The notes beneath the pieces were generated by a model, which was not told the DNA's origin, ran no database searches, and saw nothing but the letters and a program-made list of their open reading frames with translations. This document shows positions 50,646-59,598 of a DNA stretch of 64,000 nucleotides, in pieces. A program made the position numbers and the translations under genes. The DNA is taken from positions 1 to 64,000 of the forward strand of contig JBKOVB010000088.1 of the NCBI GenBank assembly GCA_046723735.1, given 5' to 3'. The DNA is from RYN-111 sp046723735 (lineage in GTDB: Bacteria; Actinomycetota; Actinomycetes; Mycobacteriales; SCTD01). Position 1 is the first letter of the stretch; each line of letters starts with the position of its first letter.

Positions 50646-51026
50646 TCAGGTCCCGGGGGTGCCGGTGCCGGTCTGGCGGATCTGCGTCCAGGACTTGAGC
50701 GGCCCGACGTAGTGCATCCAGAGCGTCTTCGGCGTCCGGTCCACCGTGAGCGTGACGCGGCCGTCCGCGTCCACCTTGAAGGTCTTCGTCTCGATGGCGT
50801 CACCCTTGCCGTCGACGGAGCGCACGGCGGCTTCGTAGGCCGCCTGCACGTCCTTGGACGACCGGAAGGAGTCGGCGGCGGCGTTGGCGGCGGTGGTGGC
50901 GTCGTCCGCGGCACCGAAGTTGGCCGTGAGCACCATGAATCCGTCGTAGGCGACCACCCCGAGCAGCGCGAAGCCGATGGCGAGCCGGGTCAGCCAGCCG
51001 AGGACGATGGAGCCGCGGTCGTTCAC
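50646..51026 (-). CDS. Small membrane protein of unknown function
   Basis: This 126-residue protein has one N-terminal helix (LGWLTRLAIGFALLGVVAYD) followed by an outer domain rich in Ala, Asp and Lys (AADDATTAANAAADSF). It lies between murJ and the coiled-coil P60 gene and in the same direction. It carries no recognised catalytic motif. Confidence 0.8.
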   Translation of the reverse strand: MNDRGSIVLGWLTRLAIGFALLGVVAYDGFMVLTANFGAADDATTAANAAADSFRSSKDVQAAYEAAVRSVDGKGDAIETKTFKVDADGRVTLTVDRTPKTLWMHYVGPLKSWTQIRQTGTGTPGT

Positions 51027-51097
51027 CCTGACGGGTTCGGCCGATCAGTGCCGTCCCTTGAGCCGCCCGGAGCACGGACGTGCCCGTTCCGCCCGGT

Positions 51098-52702
51098 TCA
51101 GGGCTGACGCGTGGGGACCCGTCGCAGCATCGGACCGAGCAGCTCGTCCACCTCGGGTACGCGCACCCGGCGTACGGCGACGACGTAGCCGATCAGCAGC
51201 ACCGCCCCGCCCAGCGCGAGCGCGACGAACGACGTCGACGTGGCGTCGCCCAGCGTGCGGTCGGTGGCCAGGACCACCAGCACGGCCGCCAGGGCCGGGC
51301 CCAGCGCGGCGAACACGCAGCGGATCGCGGTGCGAAGCACGTGGCCGGCAGGGTCGCGCGGCACGTGCCGGGCCAGCACCGACGTGCACACCACGACCCC
51401 GACCAGGTACGACGAGGCCTGGCCGATCGCGAGGCCGAGCACCTTCCAGCGGTCCGGCAGCGAGACGTACAGCAGCACGTCGACGACCACGGTCACGACG
51501 TTGACCGCCAGGTTGACCATGGCGGGCGTTCGGGTGTCCTGCAGGGCGTAGAACGCCCGCAGCTGCAGCTGGTAGGTGCTGAACGCGACGAGGCCGCAGG
51601 CGAACACCGCCAGCAGGGTCCCGATGAACTGCGCCTCGTCGTCGGTGGTCCGGCCGTGCCCGAAGACGACGACCGCGAGGTCCCGGCCCAGCACGAGGTA
51701 GCCGACGGCGGCCGGGACGAGGACGGCGATCGTGGTGCGCAGGCCGCGGTCGAGCTGCCGACGGAGGTCGAGCAGGTTGCCCTCGGCGGCGTCGCGGCTC
51801 ATGGCCGGGAGCAGGGCGGTGATGACGCTGACGGCCACCACCGCGTGCGGCAGCTGCCAGAGCAGGAAGGCGCTCGTGTACGACGGGTAGCTGCGCCCCT
51901 CGGGCGCCCCGCTGGCGAGCCGGACCACGACCACGAGCACGAGCTGGTTGCACAGCACGTAGAAGAACGTCCAGCGGGCGAGCCGGGCGGCGTGCCCGAG
52001 ACCGCTGCCGCGGACGTCGAACCGCGGCCGCAGCTGCAGGCCGGTGGCGCGCAGGGCCGGCACGAGGGCGACGGTCTGCGCCACGATGCCGAGCGTCACG
52101 CCGATCCCGAGCACCAGCACCTGGGTGTCGGTGATCGTGGCGCTGGTCAGCTCGGCGGGCCCAGGGACCAGCCAGAACACCAGCAGCGTCACGATGACCA
52201 CGACGTTGTTGACGACCGGCGCCCACATCGGCGGACCGAACCGCCCACGGGTGTTGAGCCAGGCGCCGAGGATGGCGCCGAGCCCGTAGAACAGCATCTG
52301 CGGCAGGAAGAAGCGGGCGAACGTGATGGCCAGCGCGCGGTCGTGGCTGTTGGCGCCCGGGTTGAGGTAGAGGTCGACGACCTGGGGCGCGAGCGCGACG
52401 AGGACCGCCGCGGCGCCTCCCAGGACGATCACCGTGAGGGTGAGCAGCCGCTGGGCGTACTGCTCGCCGTACTGGTCCTTGTCGGCGCGCACGAGCAGCG
52501 GCACGACGACGCTGGTGAGGATCCCGCCGAGCAGCAGCTCGTAGACGATGTTCGGCGCGGTGTTGGCGACGTTGAAGGCCAGCGCGACGCCCTTGACGCC
52601 GAGGACGGCCACGAGCAGCGCGGTGCGCAGGAAGCCGGTGGTGCGGGAGGCCACGGTGCCGGCGGCCATCGTGCCGACGCCGCGCAGGTGGCTCACCGAC
52701 AT
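51098..52702 (-). CDS. murJ: MurJ/MviN lipid II flippase
   Basis: This 534-residue protein has about 14 transmembrane helices of the MOP exporter fold. It begins with GTMAAGTVASRTTGFLRTAL, a typical MviN first helix, and keeps NTRGRFGPPMWAPVVNNVVV. It flips lipid II outward for peptidoglycan synthesis. Its mycobacterial homologue carries a C-terminal pseudokinase which here is the separate gene at 47145. The ATG is the last base group of a junction repeat following DUF6049. Confidence 0.95.
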   Translation of the reverse strand: MSVSHLRGVGTMAAGTVASRTTGFLRTALLVAVLGVKGVALAFNVANTAPNIVYELLLGGILTSVVVPLLVRADKDQYGEQYAQRLLTLTVIVLGGAAAVLVALAPQVVDLYLNPGANSHDRALAITFARFFLPQMLFYGLGAILGAWLNTRGRFGPPMWAPVVNNVVVIVTLLVFWLVPGPAELTSATITDTQVLVLGIGVTLGIVAQTVALVPALRATGLQLRPRFDVRGSGLGHAARLARWTFFYVLCNQLVLVVVVRLASGAPEGRSYPSYTSAFLLWQLPHAVVAVSVITALLPAMSRDAAEGNLLDLRRQLDRGLRTTIAVLVPAAVGYLVLGRDLAVVVFGHGRTTDDEAQFIGTLLAVFACGLVAFSTYQLQLRAFYALQDTRTPAMVNLAVNVVTVVVDVLLYVSLPDRWKVLGLAIGQASSYLVGVVVCTSVLARHVPRDPAGHVLRTAIRCVFAALGPALAAVLVVLATDRTLGDATSTSFVALALGGAVLLIGYVVAVRRVRVPEVDELLGPMLRRVPTRQP

Positions 52703-52749
52703 GGTTCGCTCCGGCGCTCACTCGCAAGCTCGCTCGCTTCTCCGCTCAC
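52700..52749 (-). repeat. Junction repeat, copy 2 (DUF6049 stop to murJ start)
   Basis: Read on the minus strand this 50-base element starts GTGAGCGGAGAAGCGAGC, whose TGA is the DUF6049 stop, and ends GGAGCGAACCATG, whose ATG starts murJ. It matches the copy at 11359-11409 at both ends and in the palindromic middle. In this copy the opening GTG is out of frame with the downstream gene, so the element is non-coding here. Confidence 0.75.
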
Positions 52750-54923
52750 TCGCGCGGTCCGGTTTCCGCGGCCGGTCGTCGGGCTCGCAGCGCGCGACGC
52801 GTGATCTGCACGCTTGCAGCGAACAGCAGGACGGCCGCCCCCGCCACGGTGACCGAGAGCGCGAGTCGTCCGAACTGCGTCGAGCGCACGATGAGCTCGT
52901 TCTCGGGGCCGAACGGCTTGCCGCTGCGGTCCACCACCTGGGCGAACACCACGAACTGCCCGGACCGCTTGGCCTGCGCCCGCACGCTCGCCTGGATGGC
53001 ATGGCCCGGGCGGACCGTGAGCAGGCCGGTCTCGGCGTTGGTGAGCGTCGCCGTCTTGGAGGTGAAGCGGACGCGCACCTGGATGGGCACGCGCAGGGTG
53101 TTCTCGAGCGAGACGGACAGGGTGCCTTTGCTGCTCGTCAGCAGCGCGTGGCCGCCGCGCACCACCACGTCGTCAGACAGCGACTGCACGAGGTCGTGCA
53201 AGTGCCGCGCCGCGGCGCGGGCGCTGCTCGCGTTGGTGCGTCCGGAGCTGGACTCGGCGCGGGCGACCGCCCGGCGCAGCTCGCCCTTGAGGCCGGCTAC
53301 GTCGTCCCGCGCCGCGGGGTCGGGGCTGAGGACGGCGTCGGTGAGCTGCCCTGCGAGGTCCCGGTCGGCGGCGACGTGCCCGAGGAAGGACGGGGCGAGC
53401 TCGCCGGTGGCGTCGGTGCGGGCGGGACCGCGCGACACGGGCGCGGGCAGCCGGCCCTCGGCCAGGTCGGCGCACCGACCGGTGTCGTTCGCGACGGCGG
53501 CGAGGTCGACCTGGCACAGCCACGGCAGCCGGCCGAGGTCGCGCAGGACCGCCTGGGCCCCGGCCCGGTCGACGTCGCTGCCCCGGGGCAGCGCCAGCAC
53601 GAGGGTGCGGGTCTCGCTCGGCCGCTCGAAGGCGACAACGGCGCTCTCGGCGACGAAGCGCTGCTCGGCCACCCGGGAGCCGAAGGGACTCTTGCCGGTC
53701 AGCAGCTCCGAGAGGTCTGGGTCCACCACGAGGCCGTCCAGGTCGGCGCCGGTGGCCGAGGTGGTGAACGGTGTCTGCGCGGTCGGCGTGTGGTTGGGCG
53801 GCACGCCGTCGTCGTCGTACGCCGAGGCGTCGAGCACGAAGGCCCGGGCGCCGGCGAGCGCGAGCGCGTTGGCCGCGGCGGGCGTCACCGGCCCGGCGGG
53901 CGGCCACGCCACGTTCGTCACCGGGGCCACGCCCAGCACCTGCTGGGTGACCTGCGACCCGAGCGCCATCGCGTTGCTCAGGTCGTCGCGTCCGCGGGCG
54001 TCGCGCGCGAGCGCCGAGACGTCGGGGTCGGCGTACGGCAGGGCGAGCACGTGGCCGGCGAGGTTCGCGTCGTGCAGGCCCGCGAGCCAGCTGGCCGCGG
54101 CTGTGGTGCCCTGACCCGTGCGGGTGCCGTCGGCCTCGCGCACGCGGTACCGCCGGCTCATGGTCTGCGCGGTCTCGAGCAGGTCCGGGTCCACGGCGTA
54201 CGTCACCGAGACCGGCTGGCAGCGTGTGGGTCGCGGGTCCGGCACGCCTGAGGCGCGAACTGCCGCCGGCTCGCACTCGGGGACGAGCGCACCGCGGGCC
54301 GCCTCCAGCAGTCGCCCGAGCCGACCGTCGCGCGCCAGTCGGGAGGCGAGCTCGTCGTCGGAGAGCGTGCCGTCCGGGAGCGCGTGCGGGACGTCCGTGA
54401 GAGGCCACAGCACGGACACCCGGCTCGGGCGGGGCACGCCCGTGGCGAAGTAGGGGAGCCAGGTCGGGGCCAGCCCGAGGTTGTCGTTGCCGTCGCCCGC
54501 GTCGCCGCGGGCCACGACGTCAAGCGGGTAGACGCCGGTGCCGTCCAGGCGCAGCGTGCGGACGTCCGTGCGGACGTCGAACGACACGGTGTGCCCGGGA
54601 GCGAGCACGCCGGGCACGGTCGTGCTCACTCGCAGCGAGGTGGGCGGACGGTCCTGGTCGGCGTCCTGGAACACGCCGTGGGTCGTCACACGCTCGCCGA
54701 CCTGCAGGCGGACGCGCAGGTTCGCGACCGGTCGCGAGCCGGTGTTGCGCAGGGTCCCGCGGACCTCGACCGCGCTGCCCGGGCGCGGCGCACGCGGAAG
54801 GATCTCGGTGAGCGTGACCCGCAGCGGGTCCTCGGGCTCCTGCGTCGGGCTCGGTGCGGGCTCGGCAGCGGCGGGCACGGCCAGGCCGACCAGCAGGAGC
54901 CCGGCGACGAGGAGCTTCTTCAT
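52746..54923 (-). CDS. DUF6049 family membrane-anchored envelope protein
   Basis: This 725-residue protein has a signal peptide (cleavage near AAAEP), beta-rich domains, and a C-terminal transmembrane helix (about residues 690-710, ALSVTVAGAAVLLFAASVQI) before a basic tail. It matches the DUF6049 protein between the NUDIX gene and MurJ in actinobacteria (Rv3909 position). Repeated Ig-like stretches are around TLRNTGSRPVANLRVRL. Its task is unknown but the fixed neighbours point to peptidoglycan precursor export. Its ATG overlaps the NUDIX stop. Confidence 0.9.
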   Translation of the reverse strand: MKKLLVAGLLLVGLAVPAAAEPAPSPTQEPEDPLRVTLTEILPRAPRPGSAVEVRGTLRNTGSRPVANLRVRLQVGERVTTHGVFQDADQDRPPTSLRVSTTVPGVLAPGHTVSFDVRTDVRTLRLDGTGVYPLDVVARGDAGDGNDNLGLAPTWLPYFATGVPRPSRVSVLWPLTDVPHALPDGTLSDDELASRLARDGRLGRLLEAARGALVPECEPAAVRASGVPDPRPTRCQPVSVTYAVDPDLLETAQTMSRRYRVREADGTRTGQGTTAAASWLAGLHDANLAGHVLALPYADPDVSALARDARGRDDLSNAMALGSQVTQQVLGVAPVTNVAWPPAGPVTPAAANALALAGARAFVLDASAYDDDGVPPNHTPTAQTPFTTSATGADLDGLVVDPDLSELLTGKSPFGSRVAEQRFVAESAVVAFERPSETRTLVLALPRGSDVDRAGAQAVLRDLGRLPWLCQVDLAAVANDTGRCADLAEGRLPAPVSRGPARTDATGELAPSFLGHVAADRDLAGQLTDAVLSPDPAARDDVAGLKGELRRAVARAESSSGRTNASSARAAARHLHDLVQSLSDDVVVRGGHALLTSSKGTLSVSLENTLRVPIQVRVRFTSKTATLTNAETGLLTVRPGHAIQASVRAQAKRSGQFVVFAQVVDRSGKPFGPENELIVRSTQFGRLALSVTVAGAAVLLFAASVQITRRALRARRPAAETGPRE

Positions 54924-55408
54924 GCGCTCTCGGCGAGCAGGTCGGTGACGCGCGCCACGAGGCGGCGCTCGTCGGCGTACGCCAGCCGGTCCCCGAGCTC
55001 GGGTACCGGGACCCAGGCGACCGCGCTCACCTCGACGTCGGCGTCGGAGAGCTCCTGGGCCGGGTCGAGGGCGAGCAACAGGTAGTGGTGCACGGTCTTG
55101 TGCACCCGCCGGCCCTCCGCGACGAACCAGAAGTCGATGGTGCCGAGCTCGGCGATCACCTCGCCCTCGATGCCGGTCTCCTCGGCGACCTCGCGCACCG
55201 CGGCCTCGGCGGCCGTCTCACCGGCCTCCACGTGGCCCTTCGGCAGCGACCAGAGCAGCCGCCCACGACGATCGGTGCGGCCGATCAATGCCCCGCGCGC
55301 CTCCGGTCCGCGCACGTCCAGGACGAGGCCCCCGGCGCTCGTCTCGTCCACCCGCCTCAACCCCTTGCTGGGCGGCCGACGCCGCGGCGGGGTGGGGACG
55401 GGAGCCAT
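54920..55408 (-). CDS. NUDIX hydrolase
   Basis: This 162-residue protein has the NUDIX box GHVEAGETAAEAAVREVAEE then TGI, following SAGGLVLDVRG. It would cleave nucleoside diphosphates linked to another group. The gene sits at the place of MutT4 (Rv3908) and is divergent from pcnA. It overlaps DUF6049 by ATGA. Confidence 0.93.
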   Translation of the reverse strand: MAPVPTPPRRRPPSKGLRRVDETSAGGLVLDVRGPEARGALIGRTDRRGRLLWSLPKGHVEAGETAAEAAVREVAEETGIEGEVIAELGTIDFWFVAEGRRVHKTVHHYLLLALDPAQELSDADVEVSAVAWVPVPELGDRLAYADERRLVARVTDLLAESA

Positions 55409-55459
55409 GCAGCCAGGGTACGGCGGGTGAACAGCGGCAGACGCCTACGCTTGGGCCCC

Positions 55460-56929
55460 GTGCCGGACCTGAGCCAGCTGCAGAGCAACGCCGTCCAGGC
55501 GCTGCTCGCGCGTTCGCCCGTGCTCGCGGAGCTGGGCGAGCGGTTCCTCGCGGCGGGGCACACCGTGCACCTCGTCGGCGGCTCGGTCCGCGACGCGCTG
55601 CTCGGTCGGCTCGGCGACGACCTGGACCTCACGACGGACGCGCGCCCCGAACAGGTGCTGGCGCTCGTCGAGGGCTGGGCGGAGGCGACGTGGGAGGCGG
55701 GCATCGCCTTCGGCACCGTGGGGGTCGCCAAGCGGGGTCAGCGCATCGAGATCACGACGTACCGGGCGGAGTCCTACGACCCGTCCTCCCGCAAGCCCGC
55801 GGTCTCGTACGGCGACAGCCTGGCCGAGGACCTGGTCCGCCGCGACTTCGCGATGAACGCCATGGCGCTCGCCCTGCCGGACTGGAAGGCACCCGGTGCC
55901 TTCGTCGACCCGTACGGAGGGATGGAGGACCTGGCCGCCGGGCTGATCCGCACCCCGGGCCGGCCGGAGGACTCCTTCGACGACGACCCGCTGCGGATGC
56001 TGCGCGCCGCCCGGTTCGCCTCGCAGCTCGGCTTCACCGTCGCCCCCGAGGTCGTCGCGGCCATGAAGGACCGCGCCCCTCGCCTCGCCATCGTCAGCGC
56101 GGAGCGGGTCCGCGGCGAGCTCGAGAAGCTGCTGCTCGGCGCCCACCCACGGCTCGGGCTGCAGCTGCTCGTCGACACCGGGCTCGCCGACGTCGTGCTG
56201 CCCGAGCTGCCGGCGCTGCGGCTCGAGATCGACGAGCACCACCAGCACAAGGACGTCTACGAGCACACGCTGCAGGTCCTCGAGCGGGCCATCATGCTCG
56301 AGGACGACGGACCCGACCTCGTGCTCCGGCTGGCGGCGCTGCTGCACGACATCGGCAAGCCGGCGACCCGCCGGCACGAGCCGGGCGGCGGGGTGTCGTT
56401 CCACCACCACGAGGTCAAGGGTGCGCACCTGGCGCGCAAGCGCCTCAAGGCGCTCACCTTCGGCAAGGACGTCGTGGAGGCCGTCTTCCTCCTCACCGAG
56501 ATGCACCTGCGCTTCCACGGTTACGGCCAGCCCGGCACGTCGCCGTGGACGGACGCCGCCGTACGCCGGTACGTCCACGACGCGGGCGACCAGCTGGACC
56601 GGCTGCACAAGCTGACCCGCTCGGACTGCACCACTCGCAACAAGCGGCGGGCGGAGCGGCTCTCCCGGGCCTACGACGACCTCGAGCGCCGCATCGCCGA
56701 CCTCGCCGCGCAGGAGGAGCTGCGTGCCATCCGCCCGGACCTGGACGGCAACGAGATCATGGAGATCCTGGGCCTGCCGCCCGGGCCCGAGGTCGGGCGG
56801 GCGTACAAGCACCTGCTCGCGCTGCGCATGGAGCACGGCCCGCTGCCAAGGGAGGAGGCGGTCGCCGCCCTGCAGTCCTGGGCCCGGGAGGAGCTGGCCC
56901 GCGAGCCCGACGACACGCGAACGGGCTAG
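55460..56929 (+). CDS. pcnA: tRNA nucleotidyltransferase / CCA-adding enzyme with HD domain
   Basis: This 489-residue protein has the nucleotidyltransferase site LVGGSVRDALLG and DDLDLTTDARPE. RNA-binding motifs are EDLVRRDFAMNAMA and DPLRMLRAARFA. A C-terminal HD domain follows (LAALLHDIGKPATR, HHHEVKGAHLA). It adds or repairs the tRNA 3' CCA end; several tRNA genes here lack encoded CCA. TACGCT at 55446-55451 lies 8 bases before the GTG, fitting a leaderless start. Confidence 0.94.
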   Translation: MPDLSQLQSNAVQALLARSPVLAELGERFLAAGHTVHLVGGSVRDALLGRLGDDLDLTTDARPEQVLALVEGWAEATWEAGIAFGTVGVAKRGQRIEITTYRAESYDPSSRKPAVSYGDSLAEDLVRRDFAMNAMALALPDWKAPGAFVDPYGGMEDLAAGLIRTPGRPEDSFDDDPLRMLRAARFASQLGFTVAPEVVAAMKDRAPRLAIVSAERVRGELEKLLLGAHPRLGLQLLVDTGLADVVLPELPALRLEIDEHHQHKDVYEHTLQVLERAIMLEDDGPDLVLRLAALLHDIGKPATRRHEPGGGVSFHHHEVKGAHLARKRLKALTFGKDVVEAVFLLTEMHLRFHGYGQPGTSPWTDAAVRRYVHDAGDQLDRLHKLTRSDCTTRNKRRAERLSRAYDDLERRIADLAAQEELRAIRPDLDGNEIMEILGLPPGPEVGRAYKHLLALRMEHGPLPREEAVAALQSWAREELAREPDDTRTG

Positions 56930-56941
56930 TTCCTTCGTGCC

Positions 56942-58216
56942 ATGCCAACCACCCGTTGTGCTGACGATGATGGCGACGTGACGGACACACCGGGCTTCTT
57001 CGCGGGCGACCGCGGCTGGAAGGCCGTGCTGGCGGGTGCGCTGTCCGTCCTGGTCGCTGCCGTCGTCGTGCTCGTCGCCCGAGGCGGCGACCCGGCGACC
57101 GCCGACACCTACGTCACCTCGGCGCACCGCGCCGTCGTGGTGCTCGCCGACGGCACCACGAAGCCAGCCATGCAGGGCATGCGGGTCCCGGCCGGTGGCC
57201 GGGTGCAGACGGCCTCCGACGGCGGCGCCACCCTGAGCACCGCGGGCCGCGACGTCTACCTCGGCCGGGAAGCCACGCTCGCGGTGCGCGACGGCGTCCG
57301 GCAGGAGCTGCGCCAGGGCGACGCGATGGTCGACAGCCGCAACGGCCCGCGCCTCGAGCTCGGGACGCCCGCCGGCGCGGTGCACGTCGCGTCCGGGGCG
57401 CTCGCCCGGGTCGAGGAGCGCGCGCTGCTGCGGCTCGGCGTGTTCGAGGGCACGGCCACCCTGACGGCGGCCGGGCGCCGGGTGACGACGACCGTGCACG
57501 CGCTGCACCAGTCCAAGGCGGCGTACGGCGGGGTTGGGCAGACCCCGAAGGCGCTCGCGCTCGCCGACGACGCGTGGGAGCGTCGACTGGCCCCCGGTCT
57601 CGTCAACGCCGACCTCGACCTGCGGGCGCTCGCCAAGGGCCTGGACGGTGCCGACGGCGTCGCCGTCATCCAGAGCGTGTCCACGCGGATGCATGCGGTG
57701 CCGGCCTTCTCGGCCGACCGGGGCGAGCAGGCGCTCGCGTTGGCGGTCGCGCAGGCCAGCCCGCACAAGGACAAGGTGGCCACCCTGCGCGAGGTGCAGT
57801 CCGACCGGGCGAGCGGCGGCTCGTGGGGCGTGGTCGCCGCGCTCGCGTCCGCGCGGGTCAGCACGGTGTCCGGCGTGCTGAACAGCGCGCTGGCGCCCGA
57901 CGAGGGCTCACCGCCGGCACAGGCGGGTGGCGGCCCCGACCTCGGCGGCCTGCTCGGCGGGTCGACCGGGGGCGGCTCCACCGGCGGGAGCACCGGAGGG
58001 ACCACCGGCGGGAGCACCGGCAGCTCCACCGGAGGACCCCGTCCTACCCCGACGCGCTCGACCCCGCCGACCCGGCCGTCGACGAGCCCGCCGCCCAGCG
58101 GGCCCGTGGACTCCGTGCTCGACACGGTGTCGCGTCTGCTGGCCTCGCCGACGCCGGGCAGCGTCACGCCCAGCCCGTCGCCGATCCTGCAGATAGGCCC
58201 GATCCGCATCGGGTAG
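56942..58216 (+). CDS. Membrane-anchored FecR-like protein with Gly/Ser/Thr repeat
   Basis: This 424-residue protein has one N-terminal helix (about residues 24-46), a FecR-like beta domain (MRVPAGGRVQTASDGGATLS, DVYLGREATLAVRDG, VHVASGALARVEE) and a helical middle. A Gly/Ser/Thr repeat (about residues 340-365) and a Pro/Ser/Thr-rich end follow. FecR domains often report envelope state; here no sigma factor is beside it. I use the ATG at 56942, but a GTG at 56978 (MTDTPGFFAG) is possible; neither has a clear ribosome site. Confidence 0.78.
   Translation: MPTTRCADDDGDVTDTPGFFAGDRGWKAVLAGALSVLVAAVVVLVARGGDPATADTYVTSAHRAVVVLADGTTKPAMQGMRVPAGGRVQTASDGGATLSTAGRDVYLGREATLAVRDGVRQELRQGDAMVDSRNGPRLELGTPAGAVHVASGALARVEERALLRLGVFEGTATLTAAGRRVTTTVHALHQSKAAYGGVGQTPKALALADDAWERRLAPGLVNADLDLRALAKGLDGADGVAVIQSVSTRMHAVPAFSADRGEQALALAVAQASPHKDKVATLREVQSDRASGGSWGVVAALASARVSTVSGVLNSALAPDEGSPPAQAGGGPDLGGLLGGSTGGGSTGGSTGGTTGGSTGSSTGGPRPTPTRSTPPTRPSTSPPPSGPVDSVLDTVSRLLASPTPGSVTPSPSPILQIGPIRIG
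57955..58035 (+). repeat. Short tandem repeat coding for Gly-Gly-Ser-Thr units
   Basis: About seven degenerate copies of a 9-12 base unit built on CACCGGCGGGAG encode GGSTGG-type units in the FecR-like protein. Such a run can change copy number by slippage. Confidence 0.7.
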
Positions 58217-58219
58217 CTG

Positions 58220-59506
58220 CTACGCGGCGCGTACCGGCTCAGGGGGCTCAGCGGCCCGTCGTACGACGGCGGCGTAGGTCGTTGCCGTCGTCGCCAGACC
58301 CACCGCGACCAGCAGCGCGACGGCGACGCTGCGACCGTCCTCCGGCAGCACCAGCGCCGCGACCACTGCGGCGACCACGAATGCGACGTTGAACAGGGTG
58401 TCGTAGAACGCGAAGACGCGGCCGCGGTAGTCGTCCTCGACCGACTCCTGGAGCAGGGTGTCCACGCAGATCTTCGTGGCCTGCGCGGCGAAGCCCAGGA
58501 CGAGGCCGGCCAGCACGAGCGCCGGGTGCAGGGTGAGCGGCACGAGCACGGCGGTCGTCACGGACGCACCCAGCAGGACGAGCACGACCCAGGTCTGCGT
58601 GCCGAGCCGTCGCGTGGCGCGCGGTGTGACCGCCGCGGCCAGCAGCGCTCCCGCCGCCGCGGCGGTGACGGTCTGGCCCAGGCCGGTGAAGCCGCGGTGC
58701 AGGTAGCCGTGCGGCGGGTAGAGCAGGAGCGTGCTGACGAACAGCAGGCCGCTGAGGAAGCGGACCGCGGTGATCGTGAGCAGGGCGCGGGCCGCCGGCC
58801 CGCGTTCTCGCACGTGCTGGGCACCCTCGACCATGCCGCGCGCCACGGCCGCGAGCGCGTGCCGCAGCGGGACCCGCTCACCGTCCGGCCCGAGCACCCG
58901 ACGTCCGAGCCGACTGGCGATCCCGGCGGCAACCAGGTACACGACCCCCGCGACGAGTGCGGTGCGGGCGGCGAAGTCGTCCCCCTTGCCCCACCAGGCG
59001 CGCAGGCCGAGCGTGGCGAAGCCCCCGAGCGAGGTGGCGGCGGTCCCGAGCGTCGTCGTGAAGGCATTGGCCGTGACGAGGCGCCGCGTCTCGACGGTGT
59101 GCGGCAGGCTCGCCGACAGGCCGGACAGCACGAACCGGTTCGTCGACACGACCAGCAGCGCGACGACGAGCGTGGGCGCACTGGTCGGTCCGCCGCTGTG
59201 CAGCGTCAGCGCGAGCAGCACGACCAGCGCGGTGCGCAGCACGTTGGCCACGACGAGCGTCCGCTGCCGCGACCAGCGGTCGAGGCCGACCCCGGCGAAC
59301 GGGCCGACGAGGGAGTACGGCAGCAGCAGCGTCGCGAACGCCGCGGCCGCCTCTGCTGCTGAGGTGGCCTTCTGGGGGTTGAAGAACGTGGCGCCGACGA
59401 GGGCGCCCTGGAACAACCCGTCCCCTGCCTGTCCGGTCAGGCGCACCCCGAGCAGCCGTCGGAAGTCCGGTACGGCGAGCATCGCCCTGATCCGGTGAGG
59501 CTGCAC
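58220..59506 (-). CDS. MFS transporter
   Basis: This 428-residue protein has about twelve transmembrane helices. The first loop reads GVRLTGQAGDGLFQGALVGA and the second VGPFAGVGLDRWSRQRTLVV, the usual MFS A-motif region. A charged central loop lies near residues 215-240. Substrate cannot be told; the DxxSRR-type loop is common in efflux members. It converges on the FecR-like gene with 3 bases between stops. Confidence 0.88.
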   Translation of the reverse strand: MQPHRIRAMLAVPDFRRLLGVRLTGQAGDGLFQGALVGATFFNPQKATSAAEAAAAFATLLLPYSLVGPFAGVGLDRWSRQRTLVVANVLRTALVVLLALTLHSGGPTSAPTLVVALLVVSTNRFVLSGLSASLPHTVETRRLVTANAFTTTLGTAATSLGGFATLGLRAWWGKGDDFAARTALVAGVVYLVAAGIASRLGRRVLGPDGERVPLRHALAAVARGMVEGAQHVRERGPAARALLTITAVRFLSGLLFVSTLLLYPPHGYLHRGFTGLGQTVTAAAAGALLAAAVTPRATRRLGTQTWVVLVLLGASVTTAVLVPLTLHPALVLAGLVLGFAAQATKICVDTLLQESVEDDYRGRVFAFYDTLFNVAFVVAAVVAALVLPEDGRSVAVALLVAVGLATTATTYAAVVRRAAEPPEPVRAA

Positions 59507-59598
59507 GCGCTCAACCTATTCGGGAGCCTCGGTGGTCCTCATGGCGTAAGACCGGTGCGCCCTCGGCGACCGGCTGGCCCGGGAAGGGTGTGGTGGCG

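Noticed and set aside
56960..56980. Riboswitch or attenuator before the FecR-like gene
   Set aside because: The gap after pcnA is only 12-48 bases and shows no stable fold.
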